DNA of 7,007 bases from Lentzea sp. GTDB lineage: Bacteria > Actinomycetota > Actinomycetes > Mycobacteriales > Pseudonocardiaceae. The stretch spans positions 1 to 7,007 of the forward strand of contig JASLAV010000149.1 in the NCBI GenBank assembly GCA_030146905.1. Direction: 5' to 3'. A model generated the notes under the pieces. The model was not told where the DNA came from. It saw only the letters and a program-made list of their open reading frames with translations, and did not search any database. Of the stretch, positions 1 through 6,284 are shown one piece after another (the first letter of the stretch is position 1; every line of letters begins with the position of its first letter). The translations under genes were made by a program, and so were the position numbers.

Positions 1-396
1 GCCCAGGCCGCGTGCAGCGGCGCGGGCTGCGCGGGCCTCGACCCGCAGGTGCAGGGCTGCTCGTCCAGCGCCACCGACCTGACCGCCACGCGGATGCGCT
101 CGACAGGCACGGTCGCCTACACCGCGTTCGTGCGCAGCAGCAGCGCCTGCAACGCACGCTGGACGCGGGTGATCGTGGAGGTCAACTCGTGTTGCTTCAC
201 GCGCGAGTTCGCGGTCGAATCCCAGCGCTGGCTCAACAGCAACTGGATCGCGTCGGACTTCCGGACCGTGACCGTCGGATCGGGTGCGGTGGGAACGTAC
301 TGGACGAACATGGTCGACAACCGCTCGGACGACAGGGTCCGGGTGTGCACCCGTCTCATCCAGGACTCATGGTCCTGCGGGCCCTGGGAAGCCTGA
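1..396 (+). CDS. DUF2690 domain protein, 3' portion (5' end outside window)
   Basis: The frame is open from the first base and encodes 131 visible residues. The opening stretch shows the DUF2690 signature: Cys5 and Cys10 in a CSGAGC context, then GLDP, then GC at residue 20, and later SSACNARWTRV around residues 47-57. Further cysteines at 64, 65, 116 and 126 suggest a disulfide-rich domain. Family members in actinomycetes are often secreted, or form the C-terminal part of a larger membrane or helix-turn-helix protein. Which applies here cannot be told because the N-terminus is missing. The molecular function of the family is not established. The gene ends with TGA at 394-396 and converges on the oxidoreductase gene, with a hairpin between them. 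A GTG at 49 could be read as a start, but the conserved domain begins upstream of it, so I treat the gene as truncated by the window edge. Confidence 0.85.
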   Translation, partial: AQAACSGAGCAGLDPQVQGCSSSATDLTATRMRSTGTVAYTAFVRSSSACNARWTRVIVEVNSCCFTREFAVESQRWLNSNWIASDFRTVTVGSGAVGTYWTNMVDNRSDDRVRVCTRLIQDSWSCGPWEA

Positions 397-420
397 TCCA
401 GGCCGCGATCGAAGCCGGCA

Positions 421-463
421 TGGCGAGCCTTCGGGCGACTTCGGTCCACCCGGAGGCTCGCCA
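421..463. terminator. Hairpin between convergent stop codons, probable bidirectional terminator
   Basis: Bases 421-435 pair with 449-463: ten perfect pairs (TGGCGAGCCT with AGGCTCGCCA), one T-G wobble (431/453), then four more pairs, around a 13-base loop. It lies 24 bases after the DUF2690 stop and 6 bases after the oxidoreductase stop on the other strand, so it can serve both transcripts. There is no U-tract on either side, which is common for actinobacterial terminators. Termination is inferred from position and stem strength. Confidence 0.6.
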
Positions 464-469
464 CGCGCT

Positions 470-1441
470 TCAGCGCACGGTGATGACCAGCTTGCCGGTG
501 GTGTGTCCGGTCTCTCCCAGGGCGTGAGCCCTGGCGCCTTCTGCGAGGGGGAAGGTGCCGGAGACGTGCGCGCGCAGCTTTCCCTGATCAGCGAGCCGGG
601 CTACAGCGCGCATCCCGGCCTGGTCGTGCTCGACGAGCAGGACGACGGCGCGGACCTGCGCCTTCTCCGCGGCGACCTGGGTGTCTTCCGCGTGCGGTAC
701 CAGGGACACCAGGAGCCCACCGGGACGGAGCACACCCACCGAACGGGTCGCGGTTTCCCCGCCGAGGGCGTCGAGGACGACGTCGTACCGCTGTTCGGTG
801 TCGGCGAAGTCCTCGGTGCGGTAGTCGATGCAGGCGTCCACGCCGATCTCGCGCAGGAAGTCGTGCTTGGCGGCACTCGCGGTCCCGGTGACGTGCGCGC
901 CGAGCTCCTTGGCGATCTGCACCGCGAGATGACCGACACCGCCGGCCGCGGCGTGGATCAGCACCCGTTGCCCCGCCCGCAGGTCCGCGGTGTCGACGAG
1001 GGCCTGCCAGGCGGTGAGCGCGGCCAGCGGGAGGGCGGCGGCCTGGACGTGGTCGATTCCGGCGGGCTTGGGCGCGAAGGCGCGGGTGGGGCCGGTCACG
1101 TACTCCGCGTGGGAACCGGCGCCGTAGGGGTAGGGCAGCATGCCGAACACCTCGTCACCCGGCCGGAACAGGGTGACCCCGACGCCGGTCTCCACCACGG
1201 TGCCGGAGACGTCCCACCCCAGGGTCATCGGCGGTGGCGGCAGGAAGATGGTGTGGGCGCGGTGTTTGAAGTCCGTGGGGTTGAGCCCGGCCGCGTGCAC
1301 GGCGACGAGGACCTCTCCCGGGCCGGGCGCGGGCCGCGGGAGCTCGGTCAGCCGCAGGACCTCGGGGCCACCGAGGGCGGTCTGGTGCAGGGCGAGCATC
1401 ACCGGGGTGCCGGGGTGTCCAGCGGCGTCTGTCGAAGTCAT
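470..1441 (-). CDS. NADP-dependent zinc-free MDR oxidoreductase (quinone oxidoreductase-like)
   Basis: This 323-residue protein belongs to the medium-chain dehydrogenase/reductase superfamily and is of ordinary length for quinone-reductase-like members. The N-terminal GroES-like domain runs over about residues 12-125 (GPEVLRLTELPRPAPGPGEVL, then AAGLNPTDFK, then GWDVSGTVVETG, then GDEVFG). The Rossmann domain carries AAAGGVGHLAVQIA at 164-177, then TASAAKHDFLREIGVDACIDY and DVVLDALGG. The only cysteine is near 204, so the structural and catalytic zinc sites of true alcohol dehydrogenases are absent. It is expected to reduce quinones or conjugated enones with NADPH in the cytosol; the substrate is unknown. 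The frame stays open upstream of 1441, but ATG at 1441 is chosen because AGGA (1449-1452 complement) sits 7 bases before it and family homology starts soon after. It is divergent from a GlxA-type regulator, a common arrangement for such oxidoreductases, so that regulator is its likely controller. Confidence 0.9.
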   Translation of the reverse strand: MTSTDAAGHPGTPVMLALHQTALGGPEVLRLTELPRPAPGPGEVLVAVHAAGLNPTDFKHRAHTIFLPPPPMTLGWDVSGTVVETGVGVTLFRPGDEVFGMLPYPYGAGSHAEYVTGPTRAFAPKPAGIDHVQAAALPLAALTAWQALVDTADLRAGQRVLIHAAAGGVGHLAVQIAKELGAHVTGTASAAKHDFLREIGVDACIDYRTEDFADTEQRYDVVLDALGGETATRSVGVLRPGGLLVSLVPHAEDTQVAAEKAQVRAVVLLVEHDQAGMRAVARLADQGKLRAHVSGTFPLAEGARAHALGETGHTTGKLVITVR

Positions 1442-1448
1442 GTCGTCA

Positions 1449-1452
1449 TCCT
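1449..1452 (-). promoter_or_regulatory. Ribosome binding site deciding the oxidoreductase start
   Basis: The minus strand reads AGGA, 7 bases before ATG at 1441. The longer open frame reaching to 1648 has no conserved residues before this point and would run through the divergent regulator gene. Confidence 0.65.
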
Positions 1453-1476
1453 GGCGGGATGCCCCGACCCGTGACG

Positions 1477-1512
1477 ATGGCAAGAAAGTCATCTTCCGAT
1501 ACGTTCCTGCCA
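1477..1512 (+). promoter_or_regulatory. Candidate promoter for a leaderless regulator mRNA
   Basis: A possible -35 box ATGGCA (1477-1482, 4 of 6 with TTGACA) lies 17 bases before a TANNNT-type -10 box TACGTT (1500-1505). Six bases then separate the -10 from the A of the regulator ATG at 1512. No Shine-Dalgarno sequence is seen in 1497-1511. This spacing is what is expected of leaderless transcripts, which are common in actinobacteria. The -35 match is weak, so the call rests mainly on the -10 spacing and the missing ribosome site. Confidence 0.45.
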
Positions 1513-1513
1513 T
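1477..1513. promoter_or_regulatory. Inverted repeat operator candidate in the divergent gap
   Basis: The left arm ATGGCAAGAA (1477-1486) and right arm TTCCTGCCAT (1504-1513) are inverted copies with 9 of 10 bases matching and 17 bases between them. Each arm resembles the AdpA consensus TGGCSNGWWY: the right arm read on the minus strand, TGGCAGGAAC, fits 9 of 10 positions, and the left arm fits 8 of 10. The neighbouring regulator has the AdpA domain layout, so self-binding is a reasonable inference. The right arm covers the regulator's own start codon. Confidence 0.55.
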
Positions 1514-2603
1514 GCCCTCCGACTCCGCGGCCGGCCGCGTTCCCCCCGCCGTCAGCACTCCGGCCACCCGCGCCGCGTCGTCCCGGGCACGTGACCTCGC
1601 CGACCGCGCGGCCGAGCTCGACCGCCGCCCGCGCCCGGACGCCCACAAGGTCGTCGTCCTCGTCCTCGACGGCGTCTACCCCTTCGAGCTCGGTATCCCG
1701 CACCGAGTCCTGGGATCAGCAGACGGCCGCTACGAGGTGTTGTCCGCGAGCGTGGACGGACAGCCCGTGCGCACCGACGCGGACCTGACCGTCACCCCCG
1801 GACACGGTCCCGAGGTGCTGTCCGAGGCGGACACCCTCGTCATCCCGCCGTACGCGCTCTCCCCGGCCTCGGCCGCCGCCCCGGACCCGCGCGCCGTCGC
1901 GGCCCTGTCACGCGTGCGCCCCGGCACCCGTCTGGTGTCCATCTGCACCGGTGCCTTCCTGCTGGCAGCGGCTGGTCTGCTGGACGGTCGGCGGGCCACC
2001 ACCCACTGGGCGCTGGCCGACTACTTCCGGGAACTGTTCCCACGGGTCGAGCTCGACGCCGGCGTGCTGTTCGTCGACCACGGTGATGTGCTGACCTCGG
2101 CCGGGGCGGCGAGCGGGGTCGACGTCTGCCTGCATCTGGTGCGCCAGGACCACGGCAGCGAGGTGGCCAACCAGGTCGCCCGCCGGTGCGTGATGCCGCC
2201 GTACCGGGACGGCGGGCAGGCGCAGTACATCGAGCAGCCCGTGCCGCCGGCGAGCGCGACCGGCACCGGGCCGACACGCGACTGGGCGCTGCAGCGCCTC
2301 GGATCACCGCTGTCGCTGGACGAACTCGCCGCCCACGCGGCGATGAGCACCCGTACCTTCGCCCGGCGGTTCCGGGAGGAGACCGGCACGAGTCCCGGCC
2401 GCTGGCTGACCCAGCACCGGCTGCGGCGGGCGCGGCACCTGCTGGAGTCCAGCGACCTGCCGGTGGACCGCGTCGCCCACGAGGTCGGCTTCGCCACCGC
2501 CACCTCGCTGCGCCGCCACCTGGCGGCGGAGGCGGGGGTCGCCCCGTCGACCTACCGTCGCACCTTCCGCGCGTCGGGCCCGGTTCCCGGCGAGACCGGG
2601 TGA
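1512..2603 (+). CDS. GlxA/AdpA-type transcriptional regulator (DJ-1/PfpI domain plus AraC HTH)
   Basis: The 363-residue protein has an N-terminal DJ-1/PfpI amidase-like domain (about 45-215) and a C-terminal AraC/XylS DNA-binding domain (about 264-353). In the first, VVVLVLDGVYPFELGIPHRV starts the fold, Cys145 sits in the SICTGAFLLA nucleophile-elbow position, and TTHW (163-166) and TSAGAASGVD (195-204) follow. In the second, two helix-turn-helix units are clear: LDELAAHAAMSTRTFARRF and VDRVAHEVGFATATSLRRHL. This layout is that of GlxA/AdpA regulators, where the first domain mediates dimerisation and sensing rather than hydrolysis. Residues 1-44 are an Ala/Pro/Arg/Ser-rich, probably disordered extension that most relatives lack. 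No in-frame ATG, GTG or TTG occurs between 1515 and the domain, so 1512 is the best start. An in-frame ATG at 1440 would overlap the oxidoreductase start and is less likely. The gene probably controls the divergent oxidoreductase and itself through the repeat at 1477-1513. Confidence 0.9.
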   Translation: MPSDSAAGRVPPAVSTPATRAASSRARDLADRAAELDRRPRPDAHKVVVLVLDGVYPFELGIPHRVLGSADGRYEVLSASVDGQPVRTDADLTVTPGHGPEVLSEADTLVIPPYALSPASAAAPDPRAVAALSRVRPGTRLVSICTGAFLLAAAGLLDGRRATTHWALADYFRELFPRVELDAGVLFVDHGDVLTSAGAASGVDVCLHLVRQDHGSEVANQVARRCVMPPYRDGGQAQYIEQPVPPASATGTGPTRDWALQRLGSPLSLDELAAHAAMSTRTFARRFREETGTSPGRWLTQHRLRRARHLLESSDLPVDRVAHEVGFATATSLRRHLAAEAGVAPSTYRRTFRASGPVPGETG

Positions 2604-2619
2604 ACCAGTCCCGCAGAGC

Positions 2620-2660
2620 GGCACCACACATGTTCATGTCGTTGAAACCAACGTGGTGCC
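2620..2660. other. Nested inverted repeats, potential three-way junction RNA or DNA fold
   Basis: GGCACCA (2620-2626) pairs with TGGTGCC (2654-2660) and encloses two adjacent hairpins. The first is ACATG/CATGT at 2628-2639. The second is CGTTG/CAACG at 2640-2653 with loop AAAC. The three stems account for almost every base of a 41-base stretch starting 16 bases after the regulator stop. It may end the regulator transcript, act as a leader of the GH92 operon, or be a remnant of a mobile element end. The sequence does not decide among these. Confidence 0.45.
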
Positions 2661-2675
2661 CACGCTGACTTAGTG

Positions 2676-2695
2676 TCTCGTCATCTTCGACGAGA
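2676..2695 (+). promoter_or_regulatory. Hairpin at the GH92 translation start region
   Basis: TCTCGTC (2676-2682) and GACGAGA (2689-2695) form a perfect 7-bp stem with loop ATCTTC. It ends on the first base of the codon before the conserved DPFIGT of the GH92 protein. If transcribed it would mask the ribosome entry region. A TANNNT box, TAGTGT, lies at 2671-2676, but no good -35 accompanies it. Confidence 0.35.
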
Positions 2696-4920
2696 TTGAT
2701 CCATTCATCGGAACGGCTGCCACCTCACTGCCCGCGGCGCAGGGGCTGGCGGCCACCTGGTGGTGGCCGAAAGCGCAGGTCGGCAACACCCACCCCGGCG
2801 CGACGTCCCCGCTCGGCATGGTGTCCGCCTGCGCCTACTCCGGCGCCTATCCGACCGGGTACGGCCGCTACGCGAAGAACACGGAGGGGCAGCCGGAGGA
2901 GCTGTTCGACCGGCCGCAGGCGTCCGGTTTCACCCACTTCCAACAGTCCGGTACCGGCGCGATACGCAAGTACTACAACTACGTCCGGGTCACCCCGATG
3001 GTGCAGCCGCTGGACGTCCTCGGCGAGGCCTGGCCGCTGCACTACGAGACCGCTGAAGCCGGGTACTACTCGGCTGCTCTCGACACCGGTATCCGATGTG
3101 AGGTCACCGTCGGCGCCAAGGTCGCCGTCCACCGGTATGTCTTTCCCGAGCACCGCAGCGCACGGGTCGTCGTCGACCTGTCGTGCGGCGGGCTGGCCAT
3201 CGACCTCGGCCGCACGGTGCCGCTGCGGGCGCACGTGGAAAGCCTCGGCAACGGCCACGCCCAGGGAACGGTGGTCGTCGAAGGCGTGCCGCTGTCGGTG
3301 TACATCAGGGTCGACAGCCCGGGCTGGCGGCAGATGCTCTGGCACGACCGCCGGCTGATCGAGGGCGGCACGCGGCTCGACTTCGACCGCATCAGGCAGA
3401 CCACGCTGCGCCCGTTCGGGATGCTCTACATGGGCCCAACGACCGCCGGGCAGAGCGTCGAGATCCAGATCGGGTTCTCCCTGCGCGGCTGTGAACAGGC
3501 CAGGGAGAACCTGTACCGCGAATGCGGTGACGGGGCGCCGGCGTTCGACGTCGTCCGGGCGCAGACCAAGGCCCGGTGGCGCGACCACATCGGCCGGGTG
3601 GAGGTCGAGGGCGGGTCGCCCGCCAGACGGCAGGTGTTCGCGACGGCCCTGTACCACTCGCTGATCAAGCCGTGCTTCGCCGACGACGAGAGCCCGTTCT
3701 GGCCGTCCTCGGGACCCTTCGTGTTCGACATCTGCACCATGTGGGACATCTACAAGACCCAGCTGCCGTTGCTCATGGCCATCTGCCCCGACCGGGCGGT
3801 CGATCTGCTGGAGTCGCTGATCCGGGTCTGCGAGGAGGAGGGCAACTTCCCGATCGGATATCGGATGGCTCGCGGCGCGGACAGGTTCTTCCGGCAAGCG
3901 AGCGCGCTGGTCCACACCGCGCTGGCCGACGCGCACGCCCTCGGTCTCGGCGACCTGGACTGGACCTGGGCGCTGGTGCACATGTACGACGACCTGCGCC
4001 GGATGTACGGCGAAGACTTCTACGAGCACGGCGTCGTGCACCCGATCTCGCACACGCTCGACCTCGCCTACGCCTGCCACTGCACCTCCGGCGTCGCCCG
4101 GTCCCTGAACGACGTCCAGCTCGCCGACGACCTCGACGCGCGAAGCCGCCTGTGGTCCAACGCGTTCGACCCGGAGACCGGCCTGCTGCTCGACTCGTCG
4201 TTCTACGAGGGCGGCAAGTGGAACTACTCGTTCCGGCTGCTGCACGACATGGCCGCGAGAATCGCGATGGTCGGTGGGAACGAAGCCTTCGTCGGCATGC
4301 TCGACGCGTTCTTCGGCTACGGCGCCCCGCGCGTGGTGCAGCCGGGCAAGCGGCCCGGCGCGGCGGAGATGGCGGCCGGCTACCTGCTGAACCGGTTCGA
4401 GGGGCTGAACAACGAGCCGGACATGGAAGCGCCGTGGTCCTACCACTACGCGGCTCGGCCGGACCGCACGGCCGAGATCGTGCACGCGGCGCTGACCTGG
4501 CAGTTCGGCACCGGTCCCGGCGGCCTGCCGGGCAACGACGACTCCGGCGGGCTGAGTTCCTGGTACGTGTGGGCCTCGCTCGGCCTGTTCCCGGTCGCGG
4601 GGCAGAACCTGTTCCTCGTCAACGCGCCTGCGTTCAGCCACGCCACCCTGCACCTCGGGGACCGGGACTTCGTCATCGAGACGCGTGGACACCGTGAGAC
4701 GTCCATCAGTTCCGACGGGTTGGACGCGGACCCGCCGCCGCAGTACGTGCAGTCCGCCCGGCTGGACGGCAAACCGCTGGACGCGGCGCACCTGCGCGCA
4801 TCCGACGTCCACGCCGGTGGCCGGCTGCTGCTCGAACTCGGCCCGCACCCCTCGGAGTGGGGACGCAAGATCCTGCCGCCATCGGTGTCCGACCCGCTCG
4901 GAAAGGGGACCCGCACATGA
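2695..4920 (+). CDS. GH92 family glycoside hydrolase (alpha-mannosidase-like), start codon unresolved
   Basis: Homology to GH92, calcium-dependent exo-acting alpha-mannosidases, runs from DPFIGT (residues 2-7, counting ATT at 2695 as 1) through THPGATSPLGM (32-42) and GFTHFQQSGTG (78-88). The C-terminal alpha/alpha-barrel has ATALYHSLIKP, then MWDIYKTQLPLL (Trp350, Asp351), NNEPDMEAPW with Glu574, and GLPGNDDSGGLSSWYVWASLG with Asp615 and Asp616. In studied GH92 enzymes the NEP glutamate is the catalytic acid and the GNDD region supplies the base, so the active site looks intact. From 2695 the protein is 741 residues, a normal length. The frame has a TAG at 2671-2673 and no ATG, GTG or TTG until 2818, which would delete the DPFIGT and HPGAT region. 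Options are a rare ATT start, a one-base frameshift from GTG at 2673, or true N-terminal loss. No signal peptide or lipobox is seen, unlike many exported GH92 enzymes, so it is probably cytosolic. It overlaps the downstream GT4 gene by ATGA. Confidence 0.85.
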   Translation: MDPFIGTAATSLPAAQGLAATWWWPKAQVGNTHPGATSPLGMVSACAYSGAYPTGYGRYAKNTEGQPEELFDRPQASGFTHFQQSGTGAIRKYYNYVRVTPMVQPLDVLGEAWPLHYETAEAGYYSAALDTGIRCEVTVGAKVAVHRYVFPEHRSARVVVDLSCGGLAIDLGRTVPLRAHVESLGNGHAQGTVVVEGVPLSVYIRVDSPGWRQMLWHDRRLIEGGTRLDFDRIRQTTLRPFGMLYMGPTTAGQSVEIQIGFSLRGCEQARENLYRECGDGAPAFDVVRAQTKARWRDHIGRVEVEGGSPARRQVFATALYHSLIKPCFADDESPFWPSSGPFVFDICTMWDIYKTQLPLLMAICPDRAVDLLESLIRVCEEEGNFPIGYRMARGADRFFRQASALVHTALADAHALGLGDLDWTWALVHMYDDLRRMYGEDFYEHGVVHPISHTLDLAYACHCTSGVARSLNDVQLADDLDARSRLWSNAFDPETGLLLDSSFYEGGKWNYSFRLLHDMAARIAMVGGNEAFVGMLDAFFGYGAPRVVQPGKRPGAAEMAAGYLLNRFEGLNNEPDMEAPWSYHYAARPDRTAEIVHAALTWQFGTGPGGLPGNDDSGGLSSWYVWASLGLFPVAGQNLFLVNAPAFSHATLHLGDRDFVIETRGHRETSISSDGLDADPPPQYVQSARLDGKPLDAAHLRASDVHAGGRLLLELGPHPSEWGRKILPPSVSDPLGKGTRT
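4905..4908 (+). promoter_or_regulatory. Ribosome binding site of the GT4 gene inside the GH92 3' end
   Basis: GGGG within AAGGGGA lies 8 bases before ATG at 4917. It supports that start over the in-frame ATG at 4857, which would add 20 residues with no family similarity. Confidence 0.65.
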
Positions 4921-6194
4921 GCAGGCCAAGCCGCCGTCTCGTCATCGTGGTCCGGGCCGACCCAGTCATCTGCGGTCACTCCGGAGAAGCCCGCAACCTG
5001 GCGGAGGTCGCGCTCACCCGCGGCTTCGACGACGTCCGGCTGCTGACCTGGCCGATACCCGTGCTGCAGGCGGCGGGCCTGCCGCTCAAGCCGCTGGACG
5101 GGATCATGCCGTACAGCGAGGGCATCACCGTGGAGCGGCCAGAGCCGGTCGGCGACTACCGGGTACCCGACGGCCGATACCTGGCAGGGCTGACGGGTCG
5201 CCTGGTCGAGCTGCTCGCCGAGCCGGTCCCGACCACGTGCGTGTCGATGTACCTCGCTCCGCACGACGCCGTGGTGCGTGACGCCGTCGACGCGGCACGC
5301 GCGGCCGGCTACGCACCCGACGTCCACACCATCGCGAAGGCGGTCGGCTCAGACGTCACCAACGTGATCCGCTCGTGCCTGCACGAGAGGCGGTTCGGGG
5401 CGGCCGTGGTCCTGTTCACCCGGTTCCTCGCCAACGACGAGGTGATCGCCGTGTCGGAGTACACCAGGCAGGAGATCATCGCGTGCGCGGAGGCCGTCGA
5501 CGCGCACTGCGGCACCCGGTTCGCCCGCCAGTGCGTGCGCCGGATATCGGTCAGCTACCCGCCGATCGACACCTCGGCATACCTCGACCTCGATCCGGCG
5601 CTCGTGGACGCCGCCCTGAAGCGACGCGGCCTGGAGCGCGACGGGTACGTGTTGTTCCTGTCCAGGGTGACACGGGCCAAGGGCATCTACGACTTGGTGG
5701 ACGCGTTCGCCCGGTGCCAGGCGCGGTCACGGCTGAAGCTCGTGGTCGCCGGCAACGGCCCCGAACTGGAGCACCTCCAGGCGATCACCCGGCACGACGA
5801 CCGGATCCTCTTCCTCACCGACGTGGAGGACGAGGAGAAGCCGCTGCTGATGAACGGCTGCGCCGTGTACGCGCTGCCGACCAAGCCCGAACCGGACTTC
5901 GTCGAGACCTTCGGCATCGCGCTGACCGAGAAGATGCTCGCAGGCGGCGGGCCGGTGATCACGACCACCACCGGAGGCGTCGGCGAAGCGGTGGGCGGGA
6001 CGGCCATCGTCGTCGAGGCCGGGAACACCGGCGACATCGCCGCTGCGATCGACCGGGTGGTGTTCGACACGTCAGCCGAGGAACGGCAAGTCATGGCGGA
6101 CCGAGCGCGCGAGCACGCCCTGTCCTTCGACCGCGTCCGGGTGTTCGACAGCCTCTTCGCCACGTCCAACCCGGCCGTCGTCCTAACAGGATGA
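4917..6194 (+). CDS. GT4 family (GT-B fold) glycosyltransferase
   Basis: The 425-residue protein is a retaining GT-B glycosyltransferase that uses a nucleotide sugar. The N-terminal acceptor domain carries a glycine-containing loop CGHSGEARNLAEVAL (19-33) and, further on, VIAVSEYTRQEII, the usual strand-helix before the domain linker. The donor domain begins at YVLFLSRVTRAKG, with Arg250 and Lys255 placed to bind the diphosphate. It continues with VVAGNGPE (about 276-283) and the EX7E motif Glu330-Glu338 in VETFGIALTEKM, then TTTTGGVGEAV. There is no transmembrane segment or signal peptide, so it acts in the cytosol. The donor and acceptor cannot be read from the sequence. The HTIAKAVGSD segment is reminiscent of the acceptor half of sucrose-phosphate-synthase-like GT4 enzymes, which is only a hint. 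Its ATG overlaps the GH92 stop (ATGA), indicating translational coupling and matched expression with the hydrolase. Confidence 0.88.
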   Translation: MSRPSRRLVIVVRADPVICGHSGEARNLAEVALTRGFDDVRLLTWPIPVLQAAGLPLKPLDGIMPYSEGITVERPEPVGDYRVPDGRYLAGLTGRLVELLAEPVPTTCVSMYLAPHDAVVRDAVDAARAAGYAPDVHTIAKAVGSDVTNVIRSCLHERRFGAAVVLFTRFLANDEVIAVSEYTRQEIIACAEAVDAHCGTRFARQCVRRISVSYPPIDTSAYLDLDPALVDAALKRRGLERDGYVLFLSRVTRAKGIYDLVDAFARCQARSRLKLVVAGNGPELEHLQAITRHDDRILFLTDVEDEEKPLLMNGCAVYALPTKPEPDFVETFGIALTEKMLAGGGPVITTTTGGVGEAVGGTAIVVEAGNTGDIAAAIDRVVFDTSAEERQVMADRAREHALSFDRVRVFDSLFATSNPAVVLTG

Positions 6195-6230
6195 ACCCGT
6201 GTGGTCTCGTGGTTGTCGTCTGCAACAAGA

Positions 6231-6268
6231 ACGGCCCCGGTCACCTGCTCGCAGGTGACCGGGGCCGT
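6231..6268. terminator. Perfect 17-bp hairpin, bidirectional terminator
   Basis: ACGGCCCCGGTCACCTG (6231-6247) is followed by loop CTCG (6248-6251) and its exact complement (6252-6268). It lies 36 bases after the GT4 stop and 16 bases from the stop of the convergent GlsB-type gene, so it can end both transcripts. Only a weak T-rich run follows on either strand, typical of high-GC terminators. Confidence 0.85.
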
Positions 6269-6284
6269 CAGGCTGATTCTGGTG

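Noticed and set aside
284..1474. A 396-codon plus-strand open frame across the oxidoreductase gene.
   Set aside because: It lies opposite an MDR oxidoreductase with intact motifs, has low-complexity Gly/Arg composition and overlaps the DUF2690 gene end.
1840..2637. A 265-codon minus-strand open frame opposite the regulator.
   Set aside because: Composition is almost entirely Arg, Pro, Gly and Ala, with no domain; the plus frame encodes a textbook AraC-type domain.
2642..2671. TTGAAA (2642-2647) with TGACTT (2666-2671) as a promoter for the GH92 operon.
   Set aside because: The -35 is good but the -10 matches the consensus at only two positions, and the -35 lies inside the hairpin arm; too weak to call.
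2818..2820. ATG as the start of the GH92 protein.
   Set aside because: It lacks a ribosome site and removes the conserved DPFIGT and most of the HPGATSPLG motif, though it remains the first canonical start in frame.
2725..4929. A 734-codon open frame on the minus strand opposite the GH92 gene.
   Set aside because: It is a GC-driven antisense shadow: rich in Arg, Val and Gly with no recognisable domain, while the plus frame carries clear GH92 motifs.
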